Below, piece after piece: positions 11,747 through 20,872 of a DNA stretch of 64,000 nucleotides. The notes beneath the pieces were generated by a model. That model saw only the letters and a program-made list of their open reading frames with translations. It ran no database searches and was not told the origin of the DNA. The first letter of the stretch is position 1. Every line of letters begins with the position of its first letter. Made by a program: the position numbers and the translations under genes. Origin of the DNA: Paralithodes platypus (taxonomy: Eukaryota; Arthropoda; Malacostraca; Decapoda; Lithodidae); the NCBI GenBank assembly GCA_032716605.1, contig CM064480.1, positions 45,290,400 through 45,354,399 on the forward strand, read 5' to 3'.

Positions 11747-12019
11747 GAACTACAGGTCAACTTTCGATCGCCTAAATTAATTAATAATACACTCAATCAC
11801 AGTAATGAAGATGTTTTTATTCTTATTACTTTTTATGATATTTATTGATATGATATCAGTTGGTGAGTTGATACAAATTAGCAATATAGTAAAAGTAAAT
11901 ACGTACGGTAATTACTGGGAAAAAGTGTGTTTGGTGATTCCCCAGGTGACTCAGTTCTGTGGGGGGAGTGGAGATAGGATGGCCGGTGGGAGTCAGCAGT
12001 AAGGTACTTTATACCTGCT

Positions 12020-12450
12020 ACACCTTTCCACACTCTCATTCACTCACTCTCAAACACTCATTCACTCTCTCATATACATGCACACTCACTCGCTCACATT
12101 CATTCATTCACTCACACACATGCAATCATTTACACTGATTAATTCACTCACATATACTCATTCACTCACACATATACGCACTCGTTAACAGATACTCAAT
12201 CACTCACTTGCTCAAACTCATTCACTTACTCACTCACAGTCATTCACTCACAGACACTCATACGCACACACACGCGCACTCATACACATACATCAACACT
12301 TACACACTCATTAACTCACACCCATAAACACACACACCAGGAAGCACAATCACTGGCCCACACATACACACAAACATATGCACACTCTTCCACAAATTCA
12401 CATACACAGATTAAAACAAACACAAACACACAAACTTGCACATACACAAC
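12020..12450. repeat. CACTCA-type degenerate minisatellite
   Basis: A long run of irregular CACTCA, CATTCA and ACACA steps, with no coding sense. It sits within the proposed 11-kb intron of THAP copy A. Confidence 0.8.
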
Positions 12451-12521
12451 ATATTTACTAAATAGGAATAATAAGAAATCGTAACACTAAAACACATTCA
12501 CTTGTTAAAAACAATGCTCAC

Positions 12522-12817
12522 CTCTTGATGTTGGTAATTGAAGAGATGGTTGTGCATCACATTTGATCCTTTGCAGTTGCTTTGGTAGAGGCATGCCTAG
12601 CAGTTCACAATTTTAGATGTCTTTCATATGCACTAGGGTGAAAATGTAAACTGCAAACCTTTGCATAATCAGCATTAATAAAGTCTTTCCTACTGCAAAG
12701 GTGAATCCACTTCTTCCTAAGACTCTCATTCTTAGGAAACTTGTGAAAAGAAAGATGCTTATCACTCTGTTTATTACTGTTTGAGAAACAATTAAACACT
12801 GCACAGTTGCTGGGCAT
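12522..12817 (-). pseudogene. THAP zinc-finger exon of P-element copy A
   Basis: This is an N-terminal THAP domain (C2CH zinc-binding DNA-binding module), starting at the ATG in MPSNCAVFNCF. The zinc ligands are visible: C..C early, C in HLCSRKDF and the final CSLHF with its H. The helix region SFHKFPKNESLRKKWIHL is typical. Near 12618 the frame breaks. The expected end of the domain (ELLGMPLPKQLQ) continues one frame over, up to a consensus donor (AGAG then GTGAGC) at 12522/12521. The donor leaves one base of a codon and the acceptor at 1203 supplies two, so the pair is compatible. The joining is inferred and would imply an 11.3-kb intron holding several other elements. TGACGTCA lies about 143 bp upstream of the ATG (12960-12967). 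Confidence 0.78.
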
Positions 12818-12849
12818 GTCTTCACACTTGAATAAAACCAATCAATAAA

Positions 12850-13780
12850 GTTGGACACCAGGGTTATGCATATTTAATTCACTTAATTTGGGAGAGAGAT
12901 GCACGACCTTCACAAGTCAAAGGGAGGGAGACTACTGACCCTTGGTCAGTGAGGACGAATGACGTCACTATGGGAAACTGACCATTTTTGGGTCGCCTGC
13001 TGGACCGACCTTATATCTGTAGACTGTGGTCCCACCCAGACATAAAAGTGGGTACCTGGAGTGTAAAATCGGTTTTGGAATGGCTGTATCCTGGGGCAAT
13101 AATTTGATTACTTGTTTCACCTTTCCTGTATTCCCTGTCTATCTGTCCATTGTCAGTATGTTGCCTCGTACCTCAGAAGTAACGTCTAAGTCTCGTTAAC
13201 CGTAGGTTAATTCCCCCTACCTGCATATAATTTTTGTGTAATTTATTGTTCATTATATAAAATTAGGTTAGGTTAGATTACTCTAAGAAAATACAATCTT
13301 AGAAGAAAACAATCAAAGTTGCGGGGAAGCAACGGACCAATCAGAGACACGCGGAGCTCAGGACCAATCAGAGATGTTTGGCACAGAAATTGGCCAGCTG
13401 CGTGTAATATCTCCCTGTGCACGTCCCTTGATCGTCAGTGTGAGCCTCCGTCCAAAAAACAACCCAGGTATCACCAACGGGTTGAACAGGGAGTGTTTTA
13501 AGGGGACAGTGGCTGTTTGTTTGGTCTATTAATTAATGTATTCATATATTTTTTGTAGTTTCCTCCCTAGACCTCCATCAAGCTTAGAAGAAGAAAAAAA
13601 CTAAACCTCCAAGATAGATTTGTACATTTTTCGGTAGAACAATTATTGTTAGGTACTCCAATATATCCAACTATTACTCCGTGAATTACTTAAACACTAG
13701 AATACATATTTAAAGTATATCTCACTATAATAACCTTAATACAACTACTCATATTAGTAAACATAGTATTTCTTACATCG
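12850..13780. other. Upstream region of copy A, no gene seen
   Basis: This holds TGACGTCA (12960-12967), a short CTACTGACC...GGTCAGTG inverted motif near 12933-12950 and GGTTAGGTTAG near 13264. A fragment at 13551-13640 matches the foldback-element interior (8860-8950). No coding exon is supported. Confidence 0.5.
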
Positions 13781-13789
13781 ACTGTACAT

Positions 13790-14330
13790 GGTGGAGACAA
13801 GTGATACTGGCGCCTAGAATCTGAGGTTTCAGTAGACATCAGCGAACTAGTCAGCATTCCCAAGATCTCACAATAGAGTTGGTTACAACGTGACCGCTCT
13901 GATGGAAAGTTACCCAGAACAGGTCACGTTGGAAACCACACCTTATTACGTCATTATCGACAGGTACTAGGATTGGTCGTGATGTACACGTGAATGATAA
14001 TGATTGGTTTTACGTCATAAAGAGGGGCGTAATCCAACATAATATAAGGTGGGTATCCAGAGAGCGAGAGCAGAAAAGGCAGAGACCCCCGGCTCGCTCA
14101 TCGAAGGGTCAGAGGTTAGCTCTGTGTGTGATAAACAGACTATATACCATACTTGAATTAATCGTACTGTTACGAATACTTATACAATCAATATATTAGT
14201 GTACTTCTGAATAAGTCTTAAGATATCTTTCATTATACTATTGTTAATTATTCTCAAGTATCATTTACCTAACCTAACATTAATTTGAGTTATCTAATTA
14301 ATCCCAGGGTAAGCCTACGATGGTGGCAGC
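13790..14330 (+). repeat. Possible LTR remnant followed by a primer-site-like motif
   Basis: TGGTGGCAGC at 14320-14329 matches the primer-binding-site-like motif that follows the Gypsy-1 LTR here. The upstream 500 bp has a TATA-like AATATAAGG (about 14040), which would fit an LTR. No second copy, duplication or CA end was found, so this is a weak call. Confidence 0.3.
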
Positions 14331-14389
14331 TTTTATATACGAGAATTGATACCATTATTAACCCTATTCACCTCCACCATACACAATGT

Positions 14390-14610
14390 CCCGGCCAAAG
14401 GCCGATTCCTCCTAAAATTACAGGCTCGCTATCGCTCGCCAGGAAAAAATCGACACCTAAATGGCACGAAAGGTCCTAATATTGACAAATAAATGAGGTG
14501 AAAGGTCATAAAATCCCCAAACTAATGGAACCAACGTCTTAAAATCTCAAAACTAATGGGGCTAAGCATTAGGGAGAAGGGGGTCCAGAAAAACTGTCTG
14601 GCTCCCCTTA
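14390..14610 (+). repeat. Dispersed repeat shared with the foldback element interior
   Basis: The block starts at a CCCGGCCAAAGGCCG hairpin and runs through GCTCGCCAGGAAAAAATCGA. It matches 8955-9125 with small changes and is part of an unnamed dispersed family. Confidence 0.7.
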
Positions 14611-14699
14611 AACTATGGTCTCCAAATATACAATGGCTGACGTAATAAACCACTATAGTGTTCTGCAGTTATCAAACTTAAGGGGGGTCACCGGATTTT

Positions 14700-15030
14700 T
14701 GTTATCTTTCTCTCCTTTTCTCTCTTTCCCTGGCTTGTATGCATTCAGCCAACTGTGTTAAGACGTTTATCCCCATCCAGGTGTTGATTTCTTCCTGGCG
14801 AGCGAGAGCGAGCCAACATTGTATGGAGAAATCCGGCTTTGCCGGAGAAATTTTTCTCTCGTAAAATTTACCAATTTAGCTTGCTGTCAAACAAAAATAT
14901 ATATATGCTCGCTCGCTACCGCTCGCCAGGAAAATATTGACACATGGATGGGGGTAAGTGTCTTAAAACAGTAGGCTGAATGGGGCCGAATGGATACAAG
15001 CCAAAGAGAGGGGGAGAGAAAGAGAAAAGA
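14700..15030. repeat. Imperfect hairpin MITE
   Basis: 14705-14805 and about 14905-15030 are imperfect inverted copies (CTCTTTC...GGCTTGTAT and the TTCCTGGCGAGCG motif in both arms). A short AT-rich loop contains a second small hairpin, TCCGGCTTTGCCGGA. Nothing further is seen in 15031-15189. Confidence 0.6.
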
Positions 15031-15189
15031 GCGAGGTGGGCTCCCTTACGTGTGAAATAATGCCGTACTACAACGAAGACAATTATTTTAAGCTTCTGTA
15101 TACTGTTCACACTGGTCATGCTAACACTAATAGATTTTTTATATGCTTTACTAAAAAATAACTGCATATTTGAAGCGATATCTAAAAGA

Positions 15190-15870
15190 CTAAAGTAATA
15201 TACTGTACATACATATTCTTGATGACGGCGATACGTACAAAGTGATTATGCAAGTTTGGGTCTGGTACTGCATTCCTAGGCCGCATATCACCACTCTACT
15301 TATTACACACACTCAACACGTCACCCGAGAGCTCCTGCAGCATCTCTGAGCTTATGCACTTCTATTACTTAGGTTTAGGTATAATTGCGTATTTTGTCTC
15401 AGAGTTGATCTTTGCAATTCATGCTTTAGAGTCTACTTAATGCAGAATCTTTGTTGTCTCATACTTATAATCTTTGCAGTTCATGCTTTTAGAGTCTAGC
15501 TCATTTTAGACTCTTTGTATTTGCATTTATCTTTTTGAGAGCTTTCGCTCTTTGCCTTTAATCTCTGTTAGCAGTCATCCTTGTTTTTATTTAACAACTC
15601 ATGAACATTGGCTGAGCTCCGAAAGTCTGTGATTGGTCCAGTACCCTACCCGACCAATTAATTTAATTTAATCTTTCAAACCATTGTCAGCGTGGCAACC
15701 CTGAGCTGCCGTACCTTTAGGACGATCTGCTTGTGTTGAGGCCAATTGCCTCTTTTATTTACTAATTAATATCCTATGTACGAGCATTGTGAGACCACCC
15801 ATGTATGCTATTGACATATCTATGTGCCTATCCACTTGTATAAATAAAACCATATTGTTGACATGTGGCC
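15190..15870. repeat. Fragments of the third long-LTR Gypsy family
   Basis: The stretch ending at 15289 is a minus-strand LTR start (TGATATGCGGCCTAGG, compare TGAGATACGGCCTAGG at 37171). 15297-15870 is a plus-strand piece matching 18376-18815, the part of that LTR after its promoter. The two pieces lie back to back, so at least one rearrangement has occurred. Confidence 0.6.
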
Positions 15871-15942
15871 TAACAATGATCGAATTACCAGCACCAGAGT
15901 TGCATACACCATTGTTACGATTCACCATCAGCATCCCTGGTG

Positions 15943-16378
15943 ATGGGCTGGTCGATCAGATTGAGAGTTTAACATTCTCTGCCATACCCATAGCTTACTC
16001 TGATTGTTCCTTTTACTTATATATTTTCTAGATCTCAAGTGAAGGCGTCTTTTTCGTGGATTGACCTCTCTACTGCCAACCTAGAGGTTGGCAGATTGGG
16101 AGCCAAAGCGTCACATTTTTCCTTTGCCCCTCAACTTTCCCTTCATAATTGCTGAGGGATACAGGGCCTTGGGTGGGGCTTTGGTTTCCTGGGCATTTCC
16201 ACACCCTCCTCAGCTCCCCGCCTTTGAGATAGCCTATACGCTTCGGTCACCTTGGCTTTATTAGTGGTAAGCAGGGAGGATTCTGTGGGGGCGCTCGGTT
16301 ATGGCCTTGGCCTTGCTCGGGACCTTGGGGCTGCTCGGCCAGACAGCTTTGGGGAACAGTAACAACAACAACAACCAT
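15943..16378 (+). mobile_element. Short (CAA)n-tailed retroelement, copy 1
   Basis: About 435 bp, beginning near TGATGGGCTGGTC and ending in AACAACAACAACAACC. A second copy lies at 20371-20795 and a partial minus copy at 19242-19432. The last 70 bp resemble the 3' end of the LINE fragment at 54882-55453 (CTTGGGGCTG...CGGCCAGACAGC then a CAA tail). It may be a SINE borrowing a LINE tail, or a truncated LINE. Confidence 0.65.
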
Positions 16379-16435
16379 CAGCATCCATGACAACATAGTG
16401 ACACCTCCAGCCTCATATTCTATGTTCACTGCTTA

Positions 16436-18974
16436 TAGAAAACGGAGCATCAGGGGAGACTCAAACACAACTAAAATCGACAATCCACTTTCACCTTGAA
16501 ACATTCGCAGCCCCTTAATCAACCCCATCTCCTCAACAACCCCCATACCTTCCCAAATATACCGCCTATAGTGCCGGCACCGACCAAGAACAACAAATAG
16601 CCCTCAGCCCACAGTTCTCAATAATATCCGACAAGAGAGAGAGGCGCCACCACATATGGGCACATCTGCTGCATTTACCAACCTAATTAACCCTTCTAAT
16701 CTCAGTTTCCATTGCAACCCGTCCAAAACCCTAACCTCACCACCTGCAGAAATAGTGAGTAAAGTGAATGAAATAGTGCAACCCCCTGTAATATATCAGA
16801 TAAACCTACTATAGACGAATCAACCAACCCCAGCCGTGCCATTTTTGCCCGGAGATGCCCCAACTATGACATCCCAGCCAAAAAAGGGTCTACCCAGCCA
16901 CAGATGTGCCCTTCATGCCGGGAGATACCCTCAACACGACATCTCAGCCAGAAGAGACACTACCTCAGCTAGCCCAATTGGCAAGCAATCAGCCTGCTGG
17001 CTTGAAACATATTTTTGGTTCTCACACAGACTAAGGTTGGAAAGGACAAAACCAAGACCAAGTTGGGCAGGTCTATTCGTTTTCTACAGGCTTGGGATCA
17101 GAGCATTATTGACCTTATTGTTCAGATCGGGATCCAGTATACTCCCGCAATGGATACGAGGTAAATGAATGTCAGGACAACTCCAAGTCAAAGGTAACCA
17201 AGTCTAAGGTGGGAAAGACTTGTAGAAGTACCACCTGGGGATTAGGGCATGTAACCTACAATGCTTGCTGTCATAGCCTTAACTCATGAGTGCAATCCTG
17301 TGTAACCTACAATGCTTGCAGGGAAAGCGTGGTACTGGACGCAGACTCTGAGACTTTGCAACTGGGGATTAGGGCATGTAACCTACAACGCTTGCTGCCG
17401 TAACCTTAACTCAGTACAACCCCATAGAACCTACAATGCTTGTCGGGCAAGCAAGGTGAAAGAGTCTGGCTTAGTAACCCCCAGTGTTGTTGGAGAGAAT
17501 ATGTGGCCCTTGTCTGGCACGGAACTCTTGGGGAACACTAAATCTGTAGAGATCGAAGACCACTCCCGACTCCCTGAGCAGTCATTCTCCTGCCCCTGTC
17601 TTGTCTGTCCCTGACGAGAAGTGGCTAGAGCGTGTCGGCTTACCAGTCACTCAAGTGAGTTTACCTGTAACCCCCGGAAAGACTGTGATCGATCCAAAGG
17701 TTGCGGATAAGCCGCCTCTCTTCCCCAGAGACTGTGTGGGAGAGGACCAGGTGCAAAGCCGAGGAACCCGGAGGAAGTGCCCCATCGCCCAACACCTGCT
17801 GCAGCTCTTCGGCACGGATCCAAGCTCGTGAAGAAGCCGGGATTGTGTGTGAATCAGTCCGGACATTTGACGAGTTCTTTGGTTCCTCAAGAAGGCTTTG
17901 CAGCGTCGGCTGGGACTCTTTGGCCTTAACCCAAGCTTGTGAAGAAGCCGATACTGTGTGTGAATCAGTCCGGACATTAGACGAATTCTTCTGGTTGGTT
18001 AAGGGCCTGTAGGCTACCTAGCCGGCTTGTGTGTGGGCAGCCGGGACCTCATGTTCTTGTCGACCTCCCATGCCAGTGCTCCTCTCTCCCTCAGTACTCT
18101 CCTATCCCCCAAATTAAATGCCTTAAGTGTTTATGTCGTGGTAACAGTGTTATAGTGAGGCTTAGACCAAGATGTGCCAGGACTCTTTACCAGTTTTAAC
18201 GTAATAGTCTCGAAGTTGTGCTTTACGTCTTCCCTTGTCCTTGTTTCTCTTTACCCCGGTTGTTGGAGAACAAAACACACCTGTCCTACACCGGCTTTGT
18301 ATATAAATACTTCATCGGGCCCAGGCTCCCGTGACCCCCTGAAGAGAAAATGTAGATATAACATTGCCATTTTAATTATTACACACTCTACACGTCATCC
18401 GAGAGCTCCTGCCGCATATCTGAGTTTATGCACTTCTATCCCTCAGATTTAGACATAATAGTGTATCTTGTCGCAGAGTTGATGCTTGCAATTCATGCTT
18501 TAGAGTCTATTTAATGCAGACTTTTTGTTGTCTCAGAGTTAATCTTTGCAGTTTATGCTTTTAGAGTTTATCCCATGTTGAACTCTTTATTTTATCTTTT
18601 GAGAGCTATCTCTCCTTGTTCTTAAAGCTTATTAGCAGTCATCCTTGTTATATTATTATCAACTAATGATTATTACTTTGCCGTACCTTTAGGACGATCT
18701 ACTTGTGCCTTGTTTATTTATTGACCCATATCCTATGTACGAGCCTTGAGAGACTACCTACAAATACTATTTGATATATCTGTGAACCTACCACTTGTAT
18801 AAATAAAACCATTGTAATCTTTCCTTGTGTTTCTGTTGATTGCCTGTTATTTGTTTGATGTAAATACACTTAAGATCAGTCCTCGCCCAGTCAAGAACAC
18901 CCTAAGTTGAAGCACAATTCCCAGAGCGGGAAGTGCGACCAGAATATACATAGCTTCTTGAAAGCGTGGCATAA
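16436..18974 (+). repeat. LTR of the third Gypsy family (5'-truncated)
   Basis: This block is homologous to the minus-strand LTR at 35383-37171. Shared parts include the TGCCCGGAGATG segment (16845-16860), the segment translating as NCSDRDP near 17110, the TATA region near 18300 and CCCCCTGAAGAG. It ends GCGTGGCATAACA at 18974, the same CATAACA end as the other long LTRs here. It has no visible 5' end and no attached gag, so it is a truncated or solo LTR. Internal tandem repeats lie at 17237-17450 (unit about 125 bp) and 17823-18000 (unit about 112 bp). Open frames inside are low-complexity or shadows. Confidence 0.65.
18298..18310 (+). promoter_or_regulatory. TATA box of the third-family LTR
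   Basis: TGTATATAAATAC lies shortly before a conserved GGCTCCCGTGACCCCC block. The homologous minus-strand LTR has TTATATATACATAC in the same place (about 35430). The position fits a Pol II promoter at the U3/R border. It is inferred from conservation between copies. Confidence 0.5.
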
Positions 18975-19010
18975 CATATACTATATATATGTGTGTGTGT
19001 GTGTGTTTGT

Positions 19011-19241
19011 TTGTTTTTCTATGTGAGTGAGGGAGACAAAAAGCAGAACTATCCGTAGCGAGTGCCTTCCCTGAGTTGAAAGAGTGACAGGGCCAAAATC
19101 AAGGGAAGTTCGAGCCAAAATACCTGGACACACAGAGTTTGAAGCAATTCAAGTCATAGGAAGAAGGAAAAGCTGATTCTGGGAGAGAGTTCCACAGCTC
19201 AGCTGTTGAATAGAAGAAAGGCTGAGAGTAACGTTTCACTC
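19011..19241 (-). mobile_element. CR1-like LINE 3' end, minus strand
   Basis: This is the reverse complement of a sequence matching 63680-63925: the shared order is AACCCAAGAGTGAAA, then the TGGAACTCTCTCCCAGAA region, then the ATTTTGGC...CCTTGATTTTGG region. It is a 5'-truncated 3' end with no coding function left. Confidence 0.65.
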
Positions 19242-19432
19242 TTGGGTTGGAGAGTTGTTGTTGATGTTGATGTTCTCCAGGCTGTCTGACCCTCCCTGCT
19301 TACCACTAATAAAGCCCAGGTGACCGAAGCCATTAGGCGGGAAGCTGAGGAGGGTGCGGAAACGCCCTGGAAACCAAAGCCCCTCCCAAGGCCCTGTGCC
19401 CCTCAGCAATTATGAGGGGAAAGTTGGGGCTG
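19242..19432 (-). repeat. Partial third copy of the (CAA)n-tailed element
   Basis: Minus-strand copy of the 3' half of the element at 15943-16378, starting with the complementary TTGTTGTTG tail at 19256. Confidence 0.65.
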
Positions 19433-19442
19433 GAGAGTTGCA

Positions 19443-19571
19443 CAGAGTAGTTGGAATTATGCAAAGCTGGTGCATATCATATTTGAAACTTATTATGTTG
19501 TACCAACATTGTAAAATGCTAACTGAATAAATATTATTATTATTTTTACCATTATTGTTATTATTATTATC
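19443..19571 (+). repeat. LINE 3' tail with (ATT)n
   Basis: AGTTGGAATTATGCAAAGCT leads to AACTGAATAAATATTATT and an ATT run. The same sequence is inserted in the RTE-like LINE at 37770-37880. It interrupts the gag relic that follows. Confidence 0.7.
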
Positions 19572-19959
19572 CTGAGGAGGGCGTTAAAGATGTGGTCCTT
19601 CCTTATGGCAGCAGTAGCAGTTGGGAAGGCAGTCACCACCAGTTGTCTGAGGAGGCTGATAGTTGAGTCGAGGTCCCCGTTGTACTTGACTTCGTGGAAT
19701 TTTTGGTTTGCCAGCACTGAACCAAGAGACGGGCAGATGATATTCTTGGTATAGCGCTCAAACTGTTCCCAGGTCCGGTCGGGGTTACCTCGCACATACA
19801 CCCAGACAAGGGAAATTATGCCATTCCCAGCTACATTACCATGGTATGGATCTTAGGGGTGTCTTCATACTTGAACACAGGCTTAACAACTTTGAGGTAA
19901 GTTGTGATGTCATAATCTCCTGCTTTAAAGGGAATAATCTCCATAGATTTACCCACCAT
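19572..19959 (-). pseudogene. Gypsy gag relic (third family)
   Basis: The minus-strand fragment starts at the ATG before GKSMEIIPFK and is clearly related to the Gypsy-1 gag at 29126: EIIPFK, TYLKVVKPV, PKIHTMVM, NPDRTWEQFERYTK and NGDLDSTISLLRQL. It contains at least one stop/frameshift near 19835-19850 and is cut off by the (ATT)n-tailed insert. Gag would form the particle shell for reverse transcription. Here it is dead. It follows the LTR end at 20036. Confidence 0.8.
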
Positions 19960-20035
19960 GATGTCTGTTGTTCACTGTCACAGTATGGTATAAAAAATAT
20001 GAGATCCTGAAAGGCCGTTCTCCCGAGTTGAGACA

Positions 20036-20290
20036 CCGGTGGGATGCCACGCTCTAAAATGGCGAGGTATATTCTGGTCGCACTTTCCGTTCCAAAATAT
20101 GTGCATTGACCCTCAACTTAGTGTGCTATCGATTGGGCGAAAACTGGCCTTAATCTCTAGTTATACCAACCAATGGCAGGCAATCAACAGAAACACAATG
20201 ACAAGTTACAATGGTTTTTATTCACTCCTAGATAAAGGTACATAACAGACAATACAGTCGGGTGCCCAACCCCGAAAGGAGTTGAAATAG
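20036..20290 (-). repeat. LTR end (U5 side) of the third Gypsy family
   Basis: On the minus strand it reads AGTGCGACCAGAATATAC...GCGTGGCAT, matching 18930-18974. It sits directly upstream of the gag relic, so the pair is the 5' remainder of one minus-strand element. 20291-20370 holds nothing recognised. Confidence 0.65.
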
Positions 20291-20370
20291 GGGAGCTATC
20301 CCCCTGCCAAAGGGGGCTTTCTAGGGCATTTCCTAGCTGATGCTGAGAGGATTGGGTTCTAGTCATGTGG

Positions 20371-20795
20371 TGATGGGCTGGTCTATCAGAGTGAGAGCTG
20401 AGCGATCTCTTCCATACCCATAGCTTACTCTGACTGTTCCTTTTACTTATATTATTTCTAGATCTCAAGTGACTGCGTCTTTTCCGTGGATTGACCTCCC
20501 TACTGCCAACCTAGAGGTTGGCAGATTGGCAGCCAAAGAGTCACATTTTTTCCTTTGCCCCTCAATTTTCCCTTCATAATTGCTGAGGGGCACAGGGTCT
20601 TGGGTGGGACTTTGATTTCCCGGGCATTTCCGCACCCTCCTCAGTTCCCTGCCTTGGAGTGACTTCGGTCACCCAGGCTTTATTAGTGGTAAGCAGGGAG
20701 GGTTTTGTGAGGGCACTTGTTTATGGCCTTGGCCTTGCTCGGGACCTTGGGGCTGTTCGGCCAGACAGCCTGGGGAACAGCAACAACAACAACAT
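20371..20795 (+). mobile_element. Short (CAA)n-tailed retroelement, copy 2
   Basis: Second copy of the 15943-16378 family, ending in AACAGCAACAACAACAAC. It has the same start (TGATGGGCTGGT) and the same hairpin, AACCTAGAGGTT. Confidence 0.65.
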
Positions 20796-20872
20796 ACAAT
20801 ACACTCTTAGTTCATAAACAAGCTGTATACAGGGGAAAAATAATGGAATGGTTAACTTGAGACAATAGGTCT

